The notes beneath the pieces were generated by a model, which was not told the DNA's origin, searched no databases, and was given only the letters and a program-made list of their open reading frames with translations. The translations under genes were made by a program, and so were the position numbers. Below, piece by piece: positions 22,298-28,668 of a stretch of 28,668 nucleotides of DNA. The DNA comes from an uncultured Chloroflexota bacterium (GTDB lineage Bacteria; Chloroflexota; Dehalococcoidia; CAUJGQ01). The stretch lies in contig CALFMN010000093.1 of assembly GCA_937879875.1 (NCBI GenBank), positions 1 through 28,668 on the forward strand, in the 5' to 3' direction. The first letter of the stretch is position 1. The number at the start of each line of letters is the position of its first letter.

Positions 22298-23585
22298 GGC
22301 CGCGCTCCCCATGCCGCCCCCGCCGCTTCAGCCGTCGCGCCATGACCACACCGTCATCGCTCTTAAGATCGCCCTTCACGCGCAGCACATCGCCCTCCGT
22401 CAGGCTGGCGAGAAAGTCCGCGAGTGGCTGGCGCGAGCCGTCGGCGTCTCTGGCCGTGGTGTCGGCGGTGAGCTGAACGGTGAGCGGGCCGCCATCGGCA
22501 ACGCGGATGCCGGTGATCGTCTCCACGCCCACGCTCGTTACCTGCAGCCGGCAGCGGTGTTCGCCGCCATGTTTCCCGGTATGGCCGTCCTCTCTCCGCG
22601 CGCTGCCGCGGTATCCGTCACCGGGGGCCTGCTGCTGGAACAGCGCGCCGCCATACGTACGCGGCACGAGCACCGTCACCGCACCGGGCCGTGCGCTGAA
22701 GGCGTAGGCGACCCCGTCTGCAGCCGGCACGACGTGTTTCTGCGCCACGCGGCCACCATCCAGTTGCAGCGGGATTACCATTGGCGCCCGTACCGTGATC
22801 TCGGCCGCGCGATAGGTTTCCGCACTGTCCGGGTCGGGCCGGCCACGGAGCAGCACTGTTGCCGCTTGCTGGAGGGCGGCGCGCGGACCCGCCGCCGTGA
22901 TCAGACAGAGGTCGAGCTGCGCATCGTCGATGCGCGCCGCCGGGGTGAGCCGCGCAAAGCCCCCGTACCGTTGCGTATTGCCGGCGACGATTTGGAACAC
23001 GGAGCCCTGCCAGCATACCCCGTCGATCGTGATCTGCACCGGGGCTGGCCGGGTTCCGGGCAGGGTGCGCAGGGCGGCAAGGCCGATGGCCAGCGGCCCC
23101 AGGCGTCGCTTCAGCGGTTTGGAAACCCGCGCCATCACCGCGCCGTCGAGGCCAAGCCCCGCCATTTGCAGAAAGTGGCGCGCGTGGCGCCCGTTGATCG
23201 TGACCTGCCCCAGGTCCGCGCGCCGGCGCTCCGCCGTCAGCAGTTGCAGCGCCGCGACACGCGGTCGAGCGGAGACGCCCAACTCGTGCGCCCAGAGGTT
23301 GACGGTACCGCCCGGAATCACGCCGACCGCGACGGCGCTGCCGGCGAGCCCATCCACGATCTCGCTCAGCGTGCCGTCGCCGCCGCAGCCAACAACAACG
23401 TCCGCGCCGGCGTCGGCGGCCGCACGGGCCAGCGTCGTCGCCTCACCCCCGCGGCGCTTCTGGCGCACCGTCACGTCCCAGCCGTTGGCCTGCAGGACGA
23501 CCAGCGCTTCGGACAGATCGATTCCCCCACGGCCGGAGCGTGGGTTGGTGATCAGGCACGCCCGCACGGGACGCGGTCGAGTCAT
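22278..23585 (-). CDS. Diacylglycerol-kinase-type lipid kinase with extra C-terminal domain
   Basis: 435 residues. Residues 1-300 form a DAGK catalytic-type kinase: CLITNPRSGRG (10-20), GCGGDGTLSE (66-75) and GVIPGGTVNLWAHELG (88-103), then the sandwich domain with AGNTQRYGG. Such kinases use ATP to phosphorylate diacylglycerol or related lipids. After a Gly/His-rich linker, residues about 345-425 form an added small beta-rich domain (LQVTSVGVETITG, LTEGDVLRVKGDL) that looks OB-like. It is not part of standard DAGK proteins. ATG 23585; no clear SD. Coupled to the PAP2 gene downstream: kinase and phosphatase of opposite direction. Confidence 0.9.
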   Translation of the reverse strand: MTRPRPVRACLITNPRSGRGGIDLSEALVVLQANGWDVTVRQKRRGGEATTLARAAADAGADVVVGCGGDGTLSEIVDGLAGSAVAVGVIPGGTVNLWAHELGVSARPRVAALQLLTAERRRADLGQVTINGRHARHFLQMAGLGLDGAVMARVSKPLKRRLGPLAIGLAALRTLPGTRPAPVQITIDGVCWQGSVFQIVAGNTQRYGGFARLTPAARIDDAQLDLCLITAAGPRAALQQAATVLLRGRPDPDSAETYRAAEITVRAPMVIPLQLDGGRVAQKHVVPAADGVAYAFSARPGAVTVLVPRTYGGALFQQQAPGDGYRGSARREDGHTGKHGGEHRCRLQVTSVGVETITGIRVADGGPLTVQLTADTTARDADGSRQPLADFLASLTEGDVLRVKGDLKSDDGVVMARRLKRRGRHGERGHATPEA

Positions 23586-24425
23586 GGAAGACTCTGAATC
23601 TGGCCGGCGTCGAACGCCGCGCACGGACCACGCTGGACGAAACGTTCTCGTCTCACGGCGCTGGCGAGCGCCGGCAGGAGCGAGAGGACGCTGGCCGCAT
23701 CGCCGAGTTGGGTGCAGGCAGCGATTCGGCTCACAGAAAACGTTGGTGTCGAGGCAGACGGCCGGCGTTCGATCGTCAACGTGCGAACCGCCGCAACGCG
23801 TCGCGCCAGCGCCGCAGCAGGGGCACGAGGAGCCGTCGGCTCGGCACCAGTGGCGATCATCAGTTGCGTCCTGACCAGCGTTCCGCATACGTCGGCAGGG
23901 AGTCCGGAGAGCCAAACCCGCCGGAGACGCAGGGCGCTTCGCTGCACAGTCTAGGCCCGGCCGGGCACGGCGGCCTGCTCTTGCCGGGTGAATTGCTGAC
24001 ATCCAGATGGGGGAGCGAGCGGTCAGTGCGGCGGCCGCGGGCAGCGGCCGGACGCAACACCGGGGCTGGTGTCTCGTCCACCGTCCTCTCCGACGGGCAG
24101 CCAGGTACATGAGCTTCCCTCCATTGGGCCTGCCCACCTTGGCCCGCGTGGCGGCTGAGGCGTAGGCGTGCCGGTTTGGGGCGTAGCGCAACGCTACTTC
24201 GCTGACGCCTGAACGAGTGACGCCGCCAGCGTCCATGGCTGCTACGGTACCGTCGTGCGCCTGCTGGCCGTCTCGCCTGCGGCGAGCGCCTTGCGTCGGC
24301 GGAGCGCAGCTCTACGGTGGCCTGGTTCGAGAGCCTCACCGGCGACGAGGTTCACGGCAGCACGATGGGCGGAGCCATACCAGCTACGATTCGGTTGGCC
24401 GCCTGCTGGCTCAGGGGAGGACGTG
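23586..24425 (+). other. 840-base stretch without a confident gene
   Basis: Lies between the divergent lipid kinase and the AI-2E-type permease. A minus-strand frame 23582-23947 (about 121 residues, GTG start) ends in an ATGA overlap with the kinase start, which hints at coding, but its composition is ambiguous. A perfect small hairpin GTAGCGCAACGCTAC is at 24183-24197. No riboswitch like those upstream is visible on either strand. Confidence 0.4.
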
Positions 24426-25637
24426 GTGGTCCGCGTCGAGTTCAGCCTGAAGCATGTGCTGCTCATCTTCGGTCTGCTGCTGTTTGCCTGGGTGATCTAC
24501 CTGGTGCGTGGCACGGTCGTCCTGCTCGGCATCGCCGCGATGCTGATGGCGACGCTGCATCCGCTGGTTCAGATGGCCAAACGCCGCGGGCTCTCGCATG
24601 GTCAGGCCGTCGCCGTCGTGATGCTCGGCCTCGTGCTGGTCCCACTCGCCGTCGTCGCCGCGCTGACGCCGCTGATCATCAGCGAGGTACAGGACTTCTC
24701 CCACAATTTCCCCGCGCTGCAACGGCACATCGATGAGCTCCTGCGCAATGCCGGCCTCGCCAACCAGGTCAACAGCGCTCTCGACAAGGCGAACCTGCAA
24801 GACCGGATCGCCAACCTTGCCGTCGTGAGTGCCGCCCCGACCCTGGGGTTTGTCACGGCCGTGTTCGAGGTCGTGGTCGTCGCCGGTTACCTGCTCGCGG
24901 ACAGCCGCCGGCTCCAGCTCGTGCTGCACGAGTTCGTGCCCCGGCTCTCCGAGCGGCACATCGAGCCGCTCCTGGAAGGGATGGAGCGGGTGGTCGGCGG
25001 CTACATCCGCGGCCAGTTGCTGACCTCGGCTCTGTTCGGCGTGTTCGGCTTCCTGCTCTGTCTGGTCCTGGGCGTGCCCTATCCCCTGCTCCTGGGCATC
25101 ATCGCGGCCATCGGTGATGTGATCCCGCTGTTTGGCGTGCAGGTGGCGATGGCCATCACCGCGCTGGTCGCCTTCACTAATTCCACCTGGCAGCCGATAG
25201 CCGTGGTCGTGGGCTACGTCATCTACGGCCAGGTGGAGAGCCATGTGCTGGTGCCGCGCATCTACGCCCGCACCGTCAATCTTTCTCCGCTCATGGTCAT
25301 CGTGGCGACGATCGTCGGCGCCAAGCTCTACGGCATCGTCGGCATCCTCATCGGCATCCCCATCGTCGGCGTGCTCAAGGTCGTCTTCGACTACATCGTC
25401 GCCGAGCGCGTGCGCGGGCGCGAGGCCGCCACACAGGAGATGGCGAGCGAACCGACTGACCCCATCGGTCGCCTGGAAGCGGTCGAGGAGGGCCGGCCGC
25501 CGATCGCGGCGAAAGACGGCAATGGACATGAAGATGAGGACACGGAGGAGGGGATTCCGCCGCCGAGCTACAGCCCGTTCGAGTCGATACCCGAGGATAA
25601 TGGCACAACGCCGCTTCCAGCCCCGCCATCGCACTGA
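24426..25637 (+). CDS. AI-2E/PerM-family permease
   Basis: 403-residue integral membrane protein of the AI-2E transporter (PerM/YdgG) family. N-terminal hydrophobic helices (about 8-70), a soluble amphipathic segment (DFSHNFPALQRHIDELL) and a C-terminal helix block with the family's conserved GVPYPLLLGIIAAIGDVIP and YGQVESHVLVPRIYA stretches. The last about 70 residues are a hydrophilic acidic/Pro-rich tail. Members move small solutes or ions; some act as Na+/H+ exchangers. GTG 24426 chosen because GGGGAGG ends five bases before it; GTG 24423 is too close to that site. Substrate not predictable. Confidence 0.9.
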   Translation: MVRVEFSLKHVLLIFGLLLFAWVIYLVRGTVVLLGIAAMLMATLHPLVQMAKRRGLSHGQAVAVVMLGLVLVPLAVVAALTPLIISEVQDFSHNFPALQRHIDELLRNAGLANQVNSALDKANLQDRIANLAVVSAAPTLGFVTAVFEVVVVAGYLLADSRRLQLVLHEFVPRLSERHIEPLLEGMERVVGGYIRGQLLTSALFGVFGFLLCLVLGVPYPLLLGIIAAIGDVIPLFGVQVAMAITALVAFTNSTWQPIAVVVGYVIYGQVESHVLVPRIYARTVNLSPLMVIVATIVGAKLYGIVGILIGIPIVGVLKVVFDYIVAERVRGREAATQEMASEPTDPIGRLEAVEEGRPPIAAKDGNGHEDEDTEEGIPPPSYSPFESIPEDNGTTPLPAPPSH

Positions 25638-25695
25638 TCCGGCCGCGGGTCCAGGTGCCCGCGCCCAGCAAACCAGGATAGATGCATTGGTCAGC

Positions 25696-26430
25696 TCAGG
25701 CCGGATTCTCCGGCTCCGGTTCTGCCAACAGAGGCAGGAAGCGGTAGCCGCGCCCCGGCACCGTGGCGATGAAGCGCGGCCGACGCCAGTCGTTCCGCAG
25801 CTTCACCCGCAGGGCGCGAATGTGCCGGTCGACGATGTTGCTCTCCGCCACGTAATCCATCCCCCACAGCGCGTCCAGGATCTCGTCGCGCGTGACCACC
25901 CTTCCGGCGTTGGCGGCCAACAGATAGAGCAGGCTCTGCTCCAGGCCCGTGAGATGCAGCACCGAGTCGCCCGCCCGCACCACGCGATTGAGGATGTCGA
26001 TCTCCAGATCACCCAGCTTCAGCACGGGCAGGAGCGGGTGCTGCGCGCCGTACGCCCGCCGCGTAAGGACGAGCGTGCGGGCGAGCAGTTCCTCTGGCGA
26101 GAACGGGACCGTCATGATGTCATCCACGCCTTGCTCAAACGCGGCCAGTTTCGCCTTGAGGTCGCCGCGCCGGGTCAAGGCCAGGACGGGGATACGGGTG
26201 CCACGGCGCTCGGGCGGCAGGCCAAGCTGCTGCAGGAGTGTCTCGCCTCCGAGGTCGACGTCGACCACCGCGAGCTGCGGCTGCCAGTCGCTTAGCAGGG
26301 CGCTGGCCTCGGCGAGCGTGCGGGCGGTGCGGGCCAGGTAGCGCCCGTGGTTGAGGGTCAGGGTGATCGTCTCGGCGATCACGCGCTGGTCCATGACGAT
26401 CAGGGCACGGATCGGGTCATGCGCCGGCAT
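25696..26430 (-). CDS. OmpR-type response regulator with atypical receiver
   Basis: 244 residues: receiver (6-122) plus winged-helix DNA-binding domain (about 145-238; LTGLEQSLLYLLAANAGRV, NIVDRHIRALRVKL, TVPGRGYRF). The phospho-acceptor Asp57 (AVVDVD) is present, but the acidic pair has only Asp14 (IVMDQ), and the conserved Lys before Pro is Val108 (MTVPF). Loss of this Lys usually impairs the phosphorylation switch, so the protein may act independently of a kinase. No histidine kinase is adjacent. ATG 26430 chosen for AGGA about nine bases upstream; the frame opens at 26460. It is divergent from another receiver-like gene. Confidence 0.9.
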   Translation of the reverse strand: MPAHDPIRALIVMDQRVIAETITLTLNHGRYLARTARTLAEASALLSDWQPQLAVVDVDLGGETLLQQLGLPPERRGTRIPVLALTRRGDLKAKLAAFEQGVDDIMTVPFSPEELLARTLVLTRRAYGAQHPLLPVLKLGDLEIDILNRVVRAGDSVLHLTGLEQSLLYLLAANAGRVVTRDEILDALWGMDYVAESNIVDRHIRALRVKLRNDWRRPRFIATVPGRGYRFLPLLAEPEPENPA

Positions 26431-26908
26431 GGGCGCAATCCTGGACGCAGCACCGCGCACAGCGTTCCGGGTCGATCGTGGCGCGTGACGAATCCGTCAT
26501 GACGGGGCGCCGCTCGAGCTTGCAAACTAACTGAACGCGGACCGCACCGTGAGAAGCCGGCCGATCCCGACACGGTGGGGACCAGCGCGTCGAGTGTAGC
26601 ATATTGCCTGCCGTGAGCCAGTGTCGCGCTGGCGCTCGTGTCACCGCCCGCCGTAGCTGCAGGCTGCGAACGGATGGCAGCGACTCGGCGGGTCCGTCTC
26701 GGAAGACGGCCGCCTCCCCGTCCCTGCAGAGACGAGGGCGCGGCTTGCTTCACCTGTGTTCGCTGCGAGATTGGCTGCACTCAAAGCTATCCCGGTCACG
26801 TTTTGTAGCGGAGGAGGATCGCCTGATTGCGATCCTCCTCCCCGCGCACATGCCGACCGTTTTCCGGCCCGGTCACGCACCGCACCCGCGAGCGAAAGCA
26901 GGCTGCCA
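26431..26908 (+). other. Intergenic region between divergent receiver genes
   Basis: 478 bases. It must hold the promoters of both flanking genes, but I see only a tentative AT-rich stretch (TAGCATATTG near 26598). It contains the perfect inverted repeat at 26810-26841. No gene is supported. Confidence 0.45.
26810..26841 (+). repeat. Perfect 13-bp inverted repeat
   Basis: GGAGGAGGATCGC (26810-26822) and GCGATCCTCCTCC (26829-26841) with a 6-base loop, about 70 bases before the truncated receiver gene. No T-tract on either strand, so not a standard terminator. Possible operator or leader-RNA hairpin. Confidence 0.8.
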
Positions 26909-27247
26909 ATGGTGACCGTCGTCCCTCCTCTGGCGGATCTCGCGCTCCTCGTCGCGACGCGCCCCACCCCAATTCTGCTGCTCGAACCGGACGAGGCGGT
27001 CGCCACGCTGGTGCACGTGGTGCTCACGGAAGCCGGCTACGCGACCGTCGCGCTGGACCAGTGGGACGACGCGCTGGTGCTGCAGACGCTCGCTGACCGC
27101 CAGCCGGCGGCGGTGCTGGCGAACGGCAGCTATGGTGCGGCCGCGGCCGCCGTCTGGGCCCTGGCGCAGCGGCTCCATGCCCATGACCCCGGACTGCCCG
27201 TCGTGCTGTTCACCACCGACGAGCAGACGGCGCTAGGGCGTGTCTGA
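26909..27247 (+). pseudogene. Receiver-like domain gene truncated by a MITE
   Basis: 112 residues from ATG 26909. PILLLEPDEAVATLVHVVLTEAGY is the start of a response-regulator receiver fold, PGLPVVLFTTDE is its fourth strand, and the fifth strand with the conserved Lys is missing. The frame runs into the MITE at 27236 and stops in its terminal repeat (GRV-TGA). The position of the phospho-acceptor reads VLANGS, so no Asp is there either. The original was probably a full receiver or a longer regulator; its continuation is not found after the mobile cluster within the window. Confidence 0.7.
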
Positions 27248-27377
27248 ATAATCGACGGGCGGCCGTAGCCCGCATTGGATTGCCGGTTTCGGCGGCCCCT
27301 CCCACGCGTGGCGAGGGTGAGAAGAGGCCTCACGACCAGCCACGGAACGATGGTTCGAACATTTTTCAGACACGCTC
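27236..27377 (+). mobile_element. MITE-like element A
   Basis: 142 bp bounded by GGGCGTGTCTGAATAAT and, inverted, GAGCGTGTCTGAAAAAT (15 of 17 match), with TA on both outer sides (27234-27235, 27378-27379). No coding capacity. The ends resemble those of IS5/IS427-like elements, so it is probably a non-autonomous derivative. It truncates the receiver-like gene. Confidence 0.75.
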
Positions 27378-27379
27378 TA

Positions 27380-28444
27380 AGCAGGTAGCCCTCGTTATGG
27401 TACGTTCGCGGCATGCGCCGCACGACATTGAGCGACGAGGCACGGGCCGCGCTCCAGGCGGCCCGCCACGACTCTGGCTGGAGTCCGCGGGAGCGCGACC
27501 GGGTGGCGATAGTGTTGCTGTCGGCGGCGGGCTGGTCGCCGCCGCGCATCGCCGCGCACTTCGGCTGCTCGGTGAAGCCGGTCCGGGCGGCGCTCGACCA
27601 GTACGCCGCCACGGGGCTGGAGGGTTTGCGGCGGCGCCGGCCCGGCCCCGCGCCCGATGTGGCCCGGCGGACCGCCGTCACCACGGCGCTGACGGCGCTG
27701 CTTGCCCAGGACCGCACCTGGACGGCGGCGCAACTGGCGACCGCGCTGGGCGAGCAAGACATCCGCCTCAGCACACGGCAGACGCGCAAGTATCTGGCGG
27801 GCCTCGCCGCCTGGCGGCGCACCGTCCGCACCCTGGCGCACAAGCAAGACCCGGTGCGCGTGGCTCGCGCGGAGCGGCAGCTTGCGGTGCTGCAAAAACA
27901 GGGGGCCAGGGACGGGTCACGCTCTGCTATCTCGACAGCTGCGGTGTCAGCCCCAGCCAGCCGCTGAACTACAGTTGGACGCTGCTGGGGCAGCGGAAAG
28001 CCGTGCCCTACGAGAATCCCTGTGGACGGCGGATGAACGTGCTGGCCGCGCTGGTGCGCGACGGTCCCCATCCGAGCCTCACCTGGGATATGCAGCCGCG
28101 CACGCTGCGGGCCAGCGACCTGCGCGCCTTCCTGCCCGGCATCCCCCGCCAGCCGGACACGCCGCTGGTCGTGGTGCTGGACAACGCCGGCAGGCAGCGC
28201 CGCAAGGCCGGGCAAGCAGCCGTGCCCGCGCTGTGGCGCCAGGGGCATCTATCTCTACTACCTGCCGCCCTCCAGTCCGCAGCTCAACGCGCTTGCGCGC
28301 GTCTTCGGCGTGATCAAGCCGTACGACCTACCCGAACGACGCTATGCCACCGATACCGCCCTGGAGGAGGCACTCGATGCCGCCTTTACCCGCTACGAAA
28401 CCCACCTCCTCGCGAAAACGACCCCACAACCGGGGCTAGCTGCT
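27380..28444 (+). mobile_element. IS630-family insertion sequence (decayed)
   Basis: About 1.07 kb, with terminal inverted repeats AGCAGGTAGCCC (left) and, inverted, AGCAGCTAGCCC (right), flanked by TA at 27378-27379 and 28445-28446, the IS630 target. It sits exactly between the ends of two MITEs and contains one broken transposase gene. Confidence 0.88.
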
Positions 28445-28447
28445 TAG
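27413..28447 (+). pseudogene. IS630-family transposase, two frameshifts, catalytic Glu lost
   Basis: Starts ATG 27413 with an N-terminal helix-turn-helix region (SPPRIAAHFGCSVKPVRAAL). The frame shifts near 27893-27905, in a run CAAAAACAGGGGG, to the frame encoding LCYLDSCGVSP (first catalytic Asp) and VVVLDNA (second Asp). It shifts back near 28240 to IYLYYLPPSSPQLNALARVF and DLPERRYATD. The usual LNxIE..F motif reads LNALARVF, so the catalytic Glu is Ala. Two shifts plus loss of the DDE Glu mark an inactive copy. The stop TAG uses the flanking TA. Confidence 0.9.
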
Positions 28448-28615
28448 AGCCTGTTATGAACTTGAGGCCCGCCGCGGCTGCTCTGGGGCGTAGGCTTCAG
28501 CCGCCAGTTGTCGTCACGCCAACCAGAAGCACAAACGTGGAAGAGGAACCGCATGATCGGTCTCCGATTCTGCGTCCAGAGGCCCGTTGATACGCTGAAA
28601 ATGCATAACAGCCTC
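28447..28615 (+). mobile_element. MITE-like element B
   Basis: 169 bp bounded by GAGCCTGTTATGAAC and, inverted, GAGGCTGTTATGCAT, flanked by TA at 28445-28446 and 28616-28617. No coding sequence seen. Its ends are related in pattern to those of element A. The segment just after it (AGAGCGTGTTTATGAAGTGG from 28618) looks like the left end of another such element running out of the window. Confidence 0.65.
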
Positions 28616-28668
28616 TAAGAGCGTGTTTATGAAGTGGTATGCGGAGGGAAGCGGGGTGGGGATAGCGT

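Noticed and set aside
20915..22345. 476-codon + frame across the intergenic region and PAP2 gene
   Set aside because: Mostly antisense to a clear PAP2 gene; Arg/Gln/Ala-rich with no domain.
23586..24236. N-terminal extension of the lipid kinase frame, including AVCLDTNVF resembling a PIN-domain start
   Set aside because: Cys/Arg-rich and without further PIN motifs; the kinase family starts naturally at the ATG at 23585.
24348..24408. Possible fifth fluoride aptamer (GGCGACGAGGTTCACGGC) before the AI-2E permease
   Set aside because: Lacks GATG, the ACCGCC segment, the GGGCTGAT core, a matching pseudoknot strand and a terminator.
1..28668. tRNA, rRNA genes and CRISPR arrays
   Set aside because: No cloverleaf signatures, rRNA-like stretches or regularly spaced repeats were seen by eye.

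Overview
This window looks like a chromosomal segment of a high-GC bacterium. A Chloroflexota lineage (Thermomicrobia-like) is my best guess, inferred from the gene families, frequent GTG starts with GGAGG ribosome binding sites, DUF190/CBS and DUF6062-like proteins, and IS630 and small MITE-like elements. The taxonomic call is inference only.

The organising theme is fluoride. Four copies of the fluoride (crcB-motif) riboswitch lie on the + strand at about 260, 1590, 9011 and 17862. All four are followed by an intrinsic terminator whose 5' arm is the 3' end of the aptamer, and each has a -10-like box just upstream. No crcB/Fluc or ClC-F fluoride exporter gene is present in the window. What sits behind the switches is mostly proteins of phosphoryl chemistry, ion transport and stress. 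Unit I (471-1443) encodes a Nudix hydrolase and a HIT-family protein. Unit II (1711-about 8917) encodes a CPA-type cation/proton antiporter, a universal stress protein, a small hypothetical, a large protein with a catalytically dead family-I pyrophosphatase-like domain joined to PH-like domains, a two-TM protein, a gene broken by a 180-bp MITE, an MFS transporter, a DUF190 protein and a PAP2 phosphatase. Unit III (9134-17752) encodes MoxR/DUF58/DUF4129, a Cys-rich protein, small membrane proteins, a HAD phosphatase and a PP2C phosphatase, and ends in enolase and inorganic pyrophosphatase, the two classic fluoride-inhibited enzymes. Unit IV (18058-20909) encodes a protein with four putative zinc-binding modules and a DUF190-4xCBS fusion.

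After about 20.9 kb the riboswitch-driven block ends. A minus-strand pair encodes a diacylglycerol-kinase-like lipid kinase with an extra C-terminal domain and a second PAP2 phosphatase. An AI-2E/PerM-family permease follows on the + strand, then a minus-strand OmpR-type regulator lacking the conserved receiver lysine. Divergent from it is a receiver-like gene cut short by a MITE.

The right end is a mobile-element pile-up: a MITE (27236-27377), a decayed IS630 copy (27380-28444) with two frameshifts and no catalytic Glu, a second MITE (28447-28615) and the start of another similar end. Smaller curiosities are a dispersed GGGGACACGGCG-type repeat that also sits in frame inside a coding sequence, a perfect 21-bp inverted repeat inside the HAD gene, and tandem hairpins before enolase.
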